From Phycisphaeraceae bacterium (lineage in GTDB: Bacteria; Planctomycetota; Phycisphaerae; Phycisphaerales; UBA1924), in the NCBI GenBank assembly GCA_019636695.1, contig JAHBXD010000004.1, positions 62,001-126,000 of the forward strand: 64,000 nucleotides of DNA, read 5' to 3'. Both the position numbers and the translations under genes were made by a program. Shown here piece by piece: positions 29,220 through 38,212 of this stretch. The notes below the pieces were generated by a model. That model was not told the DNA's origin and did not search any database. It saw nothing but the letters and a program-made list of their open reading frames with translations. Every line of letters begins with the position of its first letter. Positions within the stretch are counted from its first letter, which is position 1.

Positions 29220-30709
29220 TTCGGAGAACCTTGCGGATGCACCGGGGTGCGGCGGCGGCAGCATTGGCGCTGGTCACCGGCGCTGCGTGGGCACAGCGCA
29301 CTGCTGAAGAAGCCCGCTTGCGTCAGGAAGGGCTGCGCCACGATAAGACGATGGTTGAAATGATGCGCCAGGGCGGCCCCATCGAGTTTGCGCCGCCACT
29401 GCTGGGTTTGGAACTGACGCCCGCAGATGTGATTGACATCGAGCATTTTGCAGACGCGGGCGTCTGGTCGGCGTGGCTGAGTAATGGTGTCCGGGTGCTC
29501 GTGCGGCCGATGCCGGAGCGCCCGAATGCCGTCGAGGCGACCGTGCTGCTGGCAGGAGGAGAACTGCTTGAACCGGCGACGCAGCGCGGCCTCTCTCAGG
29601 GCGCGGCCCGCCTGATGCAACGTCCTGAAACGATGACGATCGACCACGCCGAACTGCTTCGCGTGTTGACGCCGCGCCTTGTGCGATTGTCGTTCGGCGC
29701 TCGGCGAGACGCGATATCAATACGTCTTCGCGGCGAAGTGCGCGAGCTGGTGACAGGGCTGGAACTGATCCATGCACTTCTGACCGAACCTGGGTTCGCG
29801 CCTGATGCGCTTGATGAATGGCGCCAGGTCGAGTCTGCTCGCCTGCGCCGACAGCGCAGTGTTCCCGGCAACCTGCTGACAACCTTGACCTGGGAGGTGA
29901 TTGCCGGCTCGAACCGCTCACCGCTCTGGCCTGCGCGGGCCGAGGATATCGAGGCGATCGAGGCAACAACCGCCCGGGAATGGGTGCTTGCCCATGGGTG
30001 CCATGCGCCGATGTGCATCGCCATCACCGGGGACATCGACGCTGCGACCGCTTTCTCGCTGGCCTCGGACTATCTGGGTGCCCTGCCTGCGCGACCTCGC
30101 ATCGGCCCGGAGAGCCTGCGCGATTACCGCGGCCACGTTGCCCCGGAAGCCGCGTTGCACCACGAGATGGATATGGCTTCACAAGAAGAGACCCTCGCGG
30201 CGGCGGTAGGCTGGTTCGGAGCCGACGGCGATTGCCCCGACACGGCGCGTCGGTTGCAGGTGATCACGATGGCGCTGCGGCTTCAGCTTGATGCCGCGTT
30301 CCCGCGTGAGCGCGCCTTTGCCACGGCCGCACAGTTCTTCCCGAGCGCAGAACTGGAACGAGCCGGACTGGTGCTCGCCGCCGGGTTATTTGCGCGTGAA
30401 TCGGGCGAACAGTTGATGACGGAGTTCCTCGGTGCCATTGAAGGCATGATCGACGATGGGGTCGACCGTGCCGCATTCGACCGCGCGCGGTTGACAATGG
30501 CCGAATCGGCGGCGAGGTCGTCGCTGGAGATGTCTCACTGGTGCGAGCGAATGGCTGAAGCGGCATACCGCGGTCTCAGCATCAACGAAATTGTGTCCGC
30601 GAGCGATCTGTTTGATGCGTTGACCTTCGAAGAGTGTCAGGAGGCGCTTCGCCGGCTTCGAGCACATGGGCGGCCCGTGCGGGTGGTTATCCGCGGTCAT
30701 CGCGAGTAG
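29216..30709 (+). CDS. M16 peptidase-like protein lacking the zinc-binding motif
   Basis: 497 residues with a signal peptide (GAAAAALALVTGAAWAQ). Two alpha/beta repeats of the M16 (insulinase/pitrilysin) fold are recognisable: LSNGVRVLVRPMPERPNAVEATVLLAGGELLEP at the first, with the family's GxxxE-rich strand, and IAITGDIDAATAFSLASDYLGALP as the inter-domain strand typical of M16. The zinc motif HxxEH is missing where expected after GGELLEPATQRGLSQG, so it is likely a non-catalytic partner or scaffold. No active M16 partner is adjacent. It is co-translated with rsmD and overlaps the convergent next gene by 23 bp. Confidence 0.7.
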   Translation: MIRRTLRMHRGAAAAALALVTGAAWAQRTAEEARLRQEGLRHDKTMVEMMRQGGPIEFAPPLLGLELTPADVIDIEHFADAGVWSAWLSNGVRVLVRPMPERPNAVEATVLLAGGELLEPATQRGLSQGAARLMQRPETMTIDHAELLRVLTPRLVRLSFGARRDAISIRLRGEVRELVTGLELIHALLTEPGFAPDALDEWRQVESARLRRQRSVPGNLLTTLTWEVIAGSNRSPLWPARAEDIEAIEATTAREWVLAHGCHAPMCIAITGDIDAATAFSLASDYLGALPARPRIGPESLRDYRGHVAPEAALHHEMDMASQEETLAAAVGWFGADGDCPDTARRLQVITMALRLQLDAAFPRERAFATAAQFFPSAELERAGLVLAAGLFARESGEQLMTEFLGAIEGMIDDGVDRAAFDRARLTMAESAARSSLEMSHWCERMAEAAYRGLSINEIVSASDLFDALTFEECQEALRRLRAHGRPVRVVIRGHRE

Positions 30710-31568
30710 GTTCCGGACCATTTGACCGCCCCGACACGCCCTCGCGGCGACGGCGTGCAAGCACCGTGCCGAAGCACGCCACGGCGGCGAGCGTTCCCGG
30801 CGCAGGGGTAACGACAAACGCCATGTCAAACCTCGGCATGCCGTCCGGGTCGGGAAGCGTTGTCCACCCCGTGACGGGCGGAGCCGTCGGCGGGAGCATC
30901 AGCGATGTTCCCGGGGCGTGTACGGCGTCTGCGCCGAAGTGAAGCCCGGTGTTGCGCCACCCGAAAAATTGGGAAGCCATGATGTCGGACATGTCGATCA
31001 TGCCATCGCCGTTGACATCGACGGTGTTGTTGACGGCCAGCCAGTACATCTGCCCCTGCTGCTGCACAAACGCGCTCGACGCGGCAATCGAGAAGTTGAT
31101 CTGATACGTCTCACCCGCGAAGTTGCTCGGAATGGGCCACCCAGGATCAAGCCATTGTGTAGCAGCGCTATTCGGGGCCAGTCGCGTCTTATATGACCCC
31201 GCCGTGAAATCCTGCGTCCAGAGCAGAGCGCCTGGCCCGCCCGTGGGCGCTGTGTCATAGATCGAGAGTTGGAACGTACCGTGATCGGTGTATCCGGCGC
31301 CGGGCCGCCGATGGTTGTCATACCACCCGCCCCAGATATGAATACCCGTGACGGCGGTCGTCTTCGATGCCTGCCAGTCGTCGGCGACCCAGCCGTGGCG
31401 AAGCCCCGGTGCAAGCGACACGTTCACGTCGTAAGCGAGTTGCCCGCTGGCGTTCTTGTCCACCTGCGGGAAGTGCATGACGTGCGGATCACCGACATTC
31501 CAGTCGGCCAGTGCCGTGGTGCATGCTGTTGCTGCCAGAAGGACACCAAGAACTCGTGGGTATCGCAT
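30687..31568 (-). CDS. Secreted protein with PEP-CTERM-like sorting tail
   Basis: 293 residues. A signal peptide (VLGVLLAATACTTALA) is followed by a domain rich in Trp and Gly of the kind annotated DUF7901 in planctomycetes, with WVADDWQASKTTAVTGIHIWGG. A dockerin-like calcium loop VDVNGDGMIDMSDIM is near 205. The tail TPAPGTLAAVACFGTVLARRRR has the PEP-CTERM layout (short Pro motif, hydrophobic helix, Arg cluster) for exosortase-dependent sorting, with PAPG in place of PEP. ATG 31568 has GAGG seven bases upstream. Expected to be exported to the cell surface. Function unknown. Confidence 0.7.
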   Translation of the reverse strand: MRYPRVLGVLLAATACTTALADWNVGDPHVMHFPQVDKNASGQLAYDVNVSLAPGLRHGWVADDWQASKTTAVTGIHIWGGWYDNHRRPGAGYTDHGTFQLSIYDTAPTGGPGALLWTQDFTAGSYKTRLAPNSAATQWLDPGWPIPSNFAGETYQINFSIAASSAFVQQQGQMYWLAVNNTVDVNGDGMIDMSDIMASQFFGWRNTGLHFGADAVHAPGTSLMLPPTAPPVTGWTTLPDPDGMPRFDMAFVVTPAPGTLAAVACFGTVLARRRREGVSGRSNGPEPTRDDRG

Positions 31569-31627
31569 GGTTCGCCTCGCATTCCGGGGACAATCCCCCG
31601 ACGCCAAGCGATGTCCGGCCTTGTTTC

Positions 31628-32962
31628 TCACTCGAGCACGGTTTTTCGACCTTCCCAGAGCCGATCGAGCCGCTCACGGAAGACGCCGGACCCGGGCAAT
31701 CGCTCGCCGCACGCCACGAGCAGATCGATCATACCGTCAAAATCCGCGATGGCGATGTATTCTCTGGCCACATGCGCCGGTGCAGTATTCGTGCCCGCCT
31801 GCACGGCGTCGAGGTCAGCCATGTTGTGATAGTTCCCGAGCGGGAGGCAAACACACGTCGCCTCATACCCGTACGCGCAAAAGACGCTTGCCTCGCAAGC
31901 GCCACCGCTCATCAGTTTGCGCTGCCATTTCCACGCCGGGCCTTCGGTGAGCTTCTGCGATGCGGTCGGCTGCGGCCGACCGGCAAACTCCTCGGCCCGC
32001 CGGGCCACGGCATCGGTGAGCCCGGGATGAAACACGCTGACCCGGTCGCCCACTCGGACGATCGGCCCGCCGCCGATGGGCGCCTCGGCCGAAGCGCGGC
32101 TGTTCTCCAGCGCGATCAGACGCGAACCCGGCTCGATCGTGCCGTCGCGGCAGGCCCCGATCGCCCCGACAAACCCGATTTCCTCGGCACGGGTAAAAAG
32201 CAGGCGGATATCGCCAACGACTTCACCCGATCGCCTTCGTGCACACAGCGCATCCATCGCGGCAAGGGCCGCCACCAAGGCGGCGAGGTCATCGCAGCAG
32301 GGTGTATGCAAAACTCCGCCCGGCATTTCCGGTGTGATCTCGGCGTGGGGCAGATCCCACGTCACGATGTCGCCGACGGCGGCGTGGGCCAGGGGGTGTT
32401 CAAACTCGGCGAGAAACCGTTTGAAGGGTTCCTGTGCTCCGAAAGGTTCAAGTATCCGCCCGGCATGACCATCCGGCGGCAAGGCTTGCGGGGCGGCATC
32501 GGCAGACTTCGACTCGCGATCGTGCATCACATCAGAGGCACGGAGTCTCGCATCAGGCCCGACCGACCGTTCGCGAACTTCCCGCGGCAGAGCGCCGTGC
32601 CATCGCACGGGAGCGTTTTTGAAATAGTCGTCACCGACGCCGCCCCGAAAGACCAACTCCAGCACGGACGGGCTGACGATCCGCTCAACGACAAAGGCCG
32701 GATGATCCATGTGTGCGGTGAAATAGAGCGGCCGCTCACGATGACGTCCGCCTTTGCCCGCGCTCGCATCGTCACGGCTCGCATCAAATCCGATGACCAG
32801 GTTGCCGTGGACATCCGCTTTCAGATGCAGCTCGGGGCGCTCGGCGACCCACCGCTCGATCCAACGAATGACGTTGTGCTCACGCCCGGCGGCGGTAGGC
32901 AGCGGCGTGAGATCGAGCAGCCACCGATGTGCCTGGGCATACTTTCCGGGCGCGTGAGTCAT
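31628..32962 (-). CDS. M42/M20-like zinc aminopeptidase
   Basis: 444 residues without a signal peptide. Metal-ligand motifs are in the order of the M42 (glutamyl aminopeptidase/cellulase M) clan: YFTAHMDHP, then the bridging Asp in HTPCCDDLAALVAAL, the general-base/ligand Glu pair FTRAEEIGFVGA, the ligand in IALENSRA, and a C-terminal His in LPLGNYHNM. An Ala/Arg-rich insertion of ~50 residues follows the first motif. These enzymes remove N-terminal residues from peptides in the cytoplasm, usually as dodecamers. It lies 59 bp upstream of the PEP-CTERM-like gene on the same strand. Confidence 0.8.
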   Translation of the reverse strand: MTHAPGKYAQAHRWLLDLTPLPTAAGREHNVIRWIERWVAERPELHLKADVHGNLVIGFDASRDDASAGKGGRHRERPLYFTAHMDHPAFVVERIVSPSVLELVFRGGVGDDYFKNAPVRWHGALPREVRERSVGPDARLRASDVMHDRESKSADAAPQALPPDGHAGRILEPFGAQEPFKRFLAEFEHPLAHAAVGDIVTWDLPHAEITPEMPGGVLHTPCCDDLAALVAALAAMDALCARRRSGEVVGDIRLLFTRAEEIGFVGAIGACRDGTIEPGSRLIALENSRASAEAPIGGGPIVRVGDRVSVFHPGLTDAVARRAEEFAGRPQPTASQKLTEGPAWKWQRKLMSGGACEASVFCAYGYEATCVCLPLGNYHNMADLDAVQAGTNTAPAHVAREYIAIADFDGMIDLLVACGERLPGSGVFRERLDRLWEGRKTVLE

Positions 32963-33015
32963 GGGCGATGGTATGGAGACGCCCCGCGATGACGCGACTC
33001 GGAAGCACTAACCCA

Positions 33016-34719
33016 TTACAACTTGTTCGACCTACTCGTCCGCACCTTCCCGAACATCTTCTTCGGCGGCGCCTTCGTCGGAATCACCCCGCCCGGGAAC
33101 TTTTGCGCAAGCTTGGCCTGGTCGGTCTGCGACAACTGCTCGACCTTCTGGTTGACATCACGCTCGGCATAGCGTGATTCCACCGGCTTTGCCGGGGCGC
33201 TCGGCGGCGTCGGCCCGCTTCCCGGCGGCCCGCGCCACCCTTCCGGACGCGGCGAAGGCACGAAATCCGGATAGTCCATCTTGGCAATTTCAATGTTGAT
33301 CAACTTCTCGATCTGCGTCAGCAGCTTGCCCTGCTCCTGCGTCACAAAACTCCACGCCACGCCGTCGCGCCCGGCGCGAGCCGTACGCCCGATGCGATGC
33401 ACATACACCTCCGGGTCCTCCGGCAGGTCGTAGTTGATCACATGCGTAATGCCGTCCACATCCAACCCGCGACTGGCAAGATCGCTGGCGATCACCACGC
33501 CGAGTTTGCCTTCGCGCAATTTCCGCATCACGTTCTCGCGGGCGCTCTGGCGCATATCACCGTGCATCGCATACACATCAATCTGCTTGCGTTCAAGATA
33601 TTCCGCAAGTTCGTCCACCGTGCGCTTCAGCCTGCAGAACACCAGCGTCAACGCCGGTTCCTCGTGCGTCAGCAGATGCAGCAGCAGCTTTTTCTTGTCC
33701 CAGGGTTCGACCGAGAGATAGTGCTGCTCCACCATCTTCACCGTCAGCGAACCGCTCGAAGTCACGATCTTTTCGGCGTTGCGCATATGCCGCCGCGCAA
33801 GCTCTTCAATTTCCGGCGAAATCGTCGCAGACACCATCATCGTCTGCCGATCCGGGGGGCATTGCTTCAAAATCCGGCGAATATCATCCCTAAAACCGAT
33901 ATCCAGCATCCGATCGACTTCATCAAGCACGACATACCGAAACGCGCCGAACGAATACAACCCGCGCTCGGCCATGTCCATCACCCGGCCCGGCGTCCCC
34001 ACGATGATCTCGGGGTTCTGACGCAACCGATCAATCTGCGTGCTCATCCGCTTGCCGCCGAACACCGGGCAGACCTTCAGCCCCGTGAACTTCCCGAGCA
34101 CCCGCAGGCTGTCCGAAATCTGGCTCGCCAACTCGCGCGTCGGGCACAGCACCAGGGCCTGAAACCCCTCACCGGGCTTCACTCGGTCAAGCAGCGGCAG
34201 GCCGAACGCCGCCGTCTTGCCCGTGCCCGTCTTGGCCTGCCCCAGCACATCCCGCCCCGCCGCCGCCGGTGGAATTAACTGCGCTTGAATCTGCGTCGCA
34301 TATTTGAACCCAGCCGCTGCAAGCCCCTTGCGAACCTTCTCGCCGAGACCCAACGCCTCCCACGTCCGCTCAAGATCAAACAAATCCGGATCACGCTCTC
34401 CATACGCGATGATCTCGCGCGGCGAGGCATCGTCCGAGCCGTCGTCATCGCCCTCGATCACCGGCGTCGCCTCCGCTCGTGCCCCGGCGGGCTTACGCCG
34501 ACGACGACGCTTCGGCCGCGCCGCGCCGTCAGGTGCCGGCCCCTTGGGTTCCGATGTCGGCAACGCGGTCGAAGATCCACCCTGCGGCTTGCGCCGACGC
34601 TTCTTCTTCCTTGCCGGCGATGGCGCGCCTTCACCCCCACCCTCCGGAGAGGTCGGGCGTTGCGGCGGGTTCTCAGAGTGGTGCGAATCGGATGAAACGA
34701 ACGAGGGCGTATCTGGCAT
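33016..34719 (-). CDS. DEAD-box RNA helicase (motif II DEVD)
   Basis: 567 residues. Residues 1-90 are Lys/Arg/Pro-rich and likely disordered (KKKRRRKPQ, KRRRRRKP). The core begins with the Q-motif region FDLERTWEALGL...YATQIQAQLIP, motif I AKTGTGKT, Ia PTRELA, Ib TPGR, motif II VVLDEVDRML (DEVD instead of DEAD), III SAT, IV LVFCRLKRTVDEL, V ASRGLDVDGI and VI HRIGRTARAG. The C-terminal tail is basic and Pro-rich. Likely an RNA unwinding factor in ribosome assembly or mRNA turnover; the DEVD variant keeps the catalytic D-E pair. It stands alone between the M42 and GT2 genes. Confidence 0.92.
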   Translation of the reverse strand: MPDTPSFVSSDSHHSENPPQRPTSPEGGGEGAPSPARKKKRRRKPQGGSSTALPTSEPKGPAPDGAARPKRRRRRKPAGARAEATPVIEGDDDGSDDASPREIIAYGERDPDLFDLERTWEALGLGEKVRKGLAAAGFKYATQIQAQLIPPAAAGRDVLGQAKTGTGKTAAFGLPLLDRVKPGEGFQALVLCPTRELASQISDSLRVLGKFTGLKVCPVFGGKRMSTQIDRLRQNPEIIVGTPGRVMDMAERGLYSFGAFRYVVLDEVDRMLDIGFRDDIRRILKQCPPDRQTMMVSATISPEIEELARRHMRNAEKIVTSSGSLTVKMVEQHYLSVEPWDKKKLLLHLLTHEEPALTLVFCRLKRTVDELAEYLERKQIDVYAMHGDMRQSARENVMRKLREGKLGVVIASDLASRGLDVDGITHVINYDLPEDPEVYVHRIGRTARAGRDGVAWSFVTQEQGKLLTQIEKLINIEIAKMDYPDFVPSPRPEGWRGPPGSGPTPPSAPAKPVESRYAERDVNQKVEQLSQTDQAKLAQKFPGGVIPTKAPPKKMFGKVRTSRSNKL

Positions 34720-34866
34720 GGTCTATCGATCTGGTACGCGCAGCGCTCCCCGCCTGCCCCGCACAAACACTCGTGCATGGAGGGTCGGCTATGCGCCTGC
34801 TCAACGAACGCCCCGAACGCCCGAAACTTCCTGCCGGGCCTTCAAGAGCAGTAATGACCCGGAAGT

Positions 34867-35679
34867 CTAGGCGCTCCCCCCACCCTCCCTCGGCCCGCTT
34901 TCCCGGCTCAGGTCCAGGAGGATCGCATGCTTCACCAACGTCGCTGCGGTCGTCGCTGCCGCGGCACACCACCCGCGCCACCCGTCTCGCCAGGCCTGCT
35001 TGAGCACCATTTGCTTCAAAAACGCCCCGGGAGGCGAAGTCAGCAGCTTCCAATAACTCCCCCTTGCCCCCCCCGCATGAAGCGAACGTGCCGCGGCCGA
35101 CGCCCACCGCACCTGCTGGGCCATGAACGAAGCCATGTCCGTGATTGTGTCATGACGCAGGATGCCCGAGAGCCGCTCGAATCGCCCCACGCCGCGCCCG
35201 AGCAATGCGATGGAGCCGTGCGGGTCCAACCCCTGATACCGGATGGAATCCGGCACCAGCCGCCGGCGCACGATTCGCACCCGCCACTCCGGTTGCCAGG
35301 CGTGGTTCAGAAACCGACCTCGGTACCACACCCGGCGATTGACCGCGAATCCGCAGATCGAATCGTCAACGGCACTGAGCGCCGAACGCATCGACGCCGC
35401 AAGTTCCGGCTCGATCGATTCATCGCTGTCCAGAATCATCGCCCACGGCTGCGTGCACATTTCCAGCGCGCGTTGCGCTGCGTCGTTATACCCGGCCCAC
35501 GTGATGCGCTCGACCCGAGCCCCCACCTCTTCGAGCAGCCGAATCGTGCCGTCCTCAGAGCCGGAATCCACACCGATAATTTCCGACGCCAGCCCCCGAA
35601 GGCTCTCCAGCGTGCGCCCGATGGTCCGCTCGCTGTTCTTGCACGGAATCGCCACCGAAAGCGGAAGGGCCGAGGTCAT
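34867..35679 (-). CDS. Family 2 glycosyltransferase
   Basis: 270 residues. GT-A start LSVAIPCKNSERTIGRTLESL, IIGVDSGSEDGTIRLLEEVGA, and an acidic motif LDSDESIEP near 83-91 (D-S-D-E, serving as the metal-binding DxD). A Trp-rich middle and a C-terminal amphipathic part with KLLTSPPGAFLKQMVLKQAWRDGW follow. It belongs to the same WaaE-like branch as the enzymes at 10100 and 11068 but is the shortest. ATG 35679 has GGA upstream. It is next to fabG and may act on the same envelope lipids or glycans; donor and acceptor are unknown. Confidence 0.83.
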   Translation of the reverse strand: MTSALPLSVAIPCKNSERTIGRTLESLRGLASEIIGVDSGSEDGTIRLLEEVGARVERITWAGYNDAAQRALEMCTQPWAMILDSDESIEPELAASMRSALSAVDDSICGFAVNRRVWYRGRFLNHAWQPEWRVRIVRRRLVPDSIRYQGLDPHGSIALLGRGVGRFERLSGILRHDTITDMASFMAQQVRWASAAARSLHAGGARGSYWKLLTSPPGAFLKQMVLKQAWRDGWRGWCAAAATTAATLVKHAILLDLSRESGPREGGGSA

Positions 35680-35715
35680 GCGTCCGATTTCCAGCCGTGA
35701 GGCGGGGTGCCCGCT

Positions 35716-36453
35716 TCAGCACATGGTCATTCCGCCGTCAACACAGATCGTCTGCCCAGTCAGATACCCCGCGTCATCCGCCGTGACATAGGCCACCGCC
35801 GCGGCAATGTCCTCCGGCTTGCCGCCGCGCTTCACCGGCAGCGAATCGAGAAACGCCTGCCTCGCTGCCTCAGGCAGTTTGTCGGTCATGTCGGTCTCGA
35901 CAAACCCCGGAGCAATCACGTTCGCCGTGATCCCCTTGCTCCCCAACTCCCGCGCGATGCTCTTGGTCAGGCCGATCAGGCCGCTCTTGGCCGCGGCATA
36001 GTTCGCCTGCCCCGCGTTCCCGACGACCCCGCTGGTCGAGCTGATATTCACGATTCGACCGAACTTGCCGCGCATCATGTGACGCGCTGCCGCGCGAATC
36101 GCCACGAACGCACTGGTCAGGTTGACACGAATTACTTCATCCCACTGCTCGTCGCTCATCCGAAGCACAAGCCCGTCTCGAGTAATCCCCGCGTTATTCA
36201 CGAGAATGTCAACTCGGCCCAACTCCGAAGCCGTCTCGTCGATCACGCGGGCCAGTGCGGCGCCGTCGCCCACGTCAACCGCCTTGACGCTCGCCGATCC
36301 GCCGGCCTCCACGATCGCCGACCGAACATCGCCAAGCGGCCCTTCACTCCGGCTCACCAAGACCACGTGCCGACCATCGCGAGCCAGCCGCATGGCGATC
36401 GCCCGGCCGATGCCGCGGCTCGCCCCCGTCACAAATGCCACTCGTTGCTCCAT
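35716..36453 (-). CDS. fabG: 3-oxoacyl-[acyl-carrier-protein] reductase
   Basis: The NADPH-dependent reduction step of fatty-acid elongation. Classical SDR of 245 residues: cofactor motif VTGASRGIGRAIAMRLA (about 8-24), LVNNAGITRDGL with the catalytic Asn near, INISSTSG, then YAAAKSGLIGLTKSIARELG with the Tyr-x3-Lys pair, and PGFVETDMTDKLP. ATG 36453 was preferred to GTG 36456 because AGGGGG lies five bases upstream. It is in one minus-strand run with fabD and a lipoprotein between them; acpP and fabF are not in the window. Confidence 0.93.
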   Translation of the reverse strand: MEQRVAFVTGASRGIGRAIAMRLARDGRHVVLVSRSEGPLGDVRSAIVEAGGSASVKAVDVGDGAALARVIDETASELGRVDILVNNAGITRDGLVLRMSDEQWDEVIRVNLTSAFVAIRAAARHMMRGKFGRIVNISSTSGVVGNAGQANYAAAKSGLIGLTKSIARELGSKGITANVIAPGFVETDMTDKLPEAARQAFLDSLPVKRGGKPEDIAAAVAYVTADDAGYLTGQTICVDGGMTMC

Positions 36454-36473
36454 CACGACCCCCTAGTAAGAGA

Positions 36474-37235
36474 TCATCCGCCCGCGGGACCACCAGGCGA
36501 CGAAGGCCCCTCATCCGGTCGCGGCGTTCGAGGCCGCGGCTGACCACCCGAAGGCGCATCCTGCATCGGCGGCACAAACGGCATCGACAACAGTGCTTCA
36601 AGCTCCGGAGGCAGCCCGAACTCCGTTCCCGCATACTCGCCCATCGTCCGCCCGTCCCAGTCCGTCGCGAGCGTCCGCACCTGCGAAGAACTCACCCGAG
36701 GACCGAACACCCACGAGTCGCCGAGCTTCTCAGCATTCCACACGAGCACAATCGCCCCGGATACCGGGTTCGGGTCGGCATGGTTTGTGCTCTTGACCGC
36801 AAGCACAACGGTCGAGGTTGAGATGTCGGCGCTCGTCCGGGCCGCCTCATCAACATACACCACGCGAACCGCCTCGATCTCCAGTTCGTCCCACGCGCTG
36901 CGCACCTGCACCAGCACGTCCTTGCCCGCGCGATTCAGTATCGCGTTCAACCGCTGTGCGTCCTTCTTCGCCAACGAATCCGCCAGCGTGAAAATCCCAC
37001 GCGCGAGCGCCCCGTCGACCGGCGCGTGCGCCTGCTCGAAACTCACCCGCGCATCAAGCCCCGCAGGACGCACGCTCGTAAGCGATACCGGCGGCGGCGG
37101 CGGCGGCGGGCCGGTCGGGCGAGGCGGGGGTGGGGGCGGCGGCTCCGCTTTCTTCTCGCACCCTGCCAACGACACCGACAGCGCAGCCAGGCCGAGCATG
37201 CCGACGCGAACGAACTGTCTCGAACCTTTGCCCAT
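36474..37235 (-). CDS. Lipoprotein of unknown function between fabD and fabG
   Basis: 253 residues. The signal peptide ends in a lipobox LAGC near residue 27, then a proline run (seven Pro, a short break, seven more). A folded region follows (about 55-200) with DSLAKKDAQRLNAILNR and strands such as EAVRVVYVDEAARTS, and a Pro/Ser/Gly-rich tail. ATG 37235 has GGAGGG ten bases upstream inside the fabD end; an in-frame TTG at 37244 overlaps the fabD stop. No family is recognised. Being placed in a fatty-acid gene run suggests co-expression with membrane synthesis, but function cannot be assigned. Confidence 0.6.
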   Translation of the reverse strand: MGKGSRQFVRVGMLGLAALSVSLAGCEKKAEPPPPPPPRPTGPPPPPPPVSLTSVRPAGLDARVSFEQAHAPVDGALARGIFTLADSLAKKDAQRLNAILNRAGKDVLVQVRSAWDELEIEAVRVVYVDEAARTSADISTSTVVLAVKSTNHADPNPVSGAIVLVWNAEKLGDSWVFGPRVSSSQVRTLATDWDGRTMGEYAGTEFGLPPELEALLSMPFVPPMQDAPSGGQPRPRTPRPDEGPSSPGGPAGG

Positions 37236-37240
37236 CGCCT

Positions 37241-38179
37241 TCAACCCTCCGGGGTGTCGTGAGAAACCACCTTCGCCGCGCGATCAATCCGACGCATCAG
37301 GCCCGCAAGTGTCTTGCCCGGGGCCAACTCGTGCCATTCGCCCTGCACGTGGGAAAGGATCCATCGGCAATTCGCTTCCCAACGCACCGGCGAACACACT
37401 TGCTCCACAAGAAGGCGACGAATCCCCGAGGCTTCTTCCCCATGAGGCTCGCCCGTCACATTCGATAGCACCGGGCAGCGAGGCCGGCGAATCTCTACGC
37501 CCGCAAGCGCTCCGGCAAGCCGCTCGGCCGCCGGCGCCATGATCGGTGAATGAAACGCCCCCGCAACCGGCAGCGGTTGCGCGCGCAGTCCCATCTCCGA
37601 AGCCTTGCCGACCGCACGCTCGCAAGCCCCCTTTGAACCGCTGATCACCACCTGCCCGGGTGCGTTGAAATTCGCACTCACCAAGACTTCGCCCTGGCGC
37701 GAAGCCTCGCACAACGCCATGGCCTGCGCCTCATCAGCGCCGATCAACGCCACCATGCCCGAGGGGGTTGATATCGCGGCATCCTGCATCGCGCGCCCGC
37801 GCAAAGTCACTACGCGAAGGGCATCCTCAAAGCCGATTGCGCCGGCAAGATGCAGGGCCGTATATTCCCCTAGACTCAACCCCGCCACACACACCGGCGT
37901 CAGGTCATTCGCCCCCAAACCCTTCAACGCAAGCACCGCGCGCCACGAGGCGACTGAACTGACGAAGATCGCCGGCTGGCTGACATCCGTCTGGTTCAGT
38001 CGGTCGGCCGGCCCTTCAAAACAAAGCCGAGAGAGCGGCGCACCCAACTCATCGCCGAGAATCCGATCGGCTTCCTCAAAGACCTGTCTTGCTTCGGCAG
38101 ATCGCTCCAACCACGCCCGGCCCATCCCCACGGCCTGAGCGCCCTGACCAGGGCACAGCAGCACGACACGCTCACTCAT
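37241..38179 (-). CDS. fabD: Malonyl-CoA:ACP transacylase
   Basis: Loads malonyl groups on acyl carrier protein for fatty-acid synthesis. 312 residues starting VVLLCPGQGAQAVGMGRAWL (oxyanion GQGAQ), nucleophile elbow in VAGLSLGEYTALHLAG (the usual GHSLGE has His replaced by Leu), Arg in LRGRAMQDA, and the second catalytic His in GAFHSPIMAPA. SNVTGEPH and a C-terminal ELAPGKTLAGLMRRI complete the family pattern. First gene of the run fabD-lipoprotein-fabG. Confidence 0.92.
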   Translation of the reverse strand: MSERVVLLCPGQGAQAVGMGRAWLERSAEARQVFEEADRILGDELGAPLSRLCFEGPADRLNQTDVSQPAIFVSSVASWRAVLALKGLGANDLTPVCVAGLSLGEYTALHLAGAIGFEDALRVVTLRGRAMQDAAISTPSGMVALIGADEAQAMALCEASRQGEVLVSANFNAPGQVVISGSKGACERAVGKASEMGLRAQPLPVAGAFHSPIMAPAAERLAGALAGVEIRRPRCPVLSNVTGEPHGEEASGIRRLLVEQVCSPVRWEANCRWILSHVQGEWHELAPGKTLAGLMRRIDRAAKVVSHDTPEG

Positions 38180-38212
38180 ACCGGAGTCTAGGGACCAACG
38201 CCGCCCCCGGCA

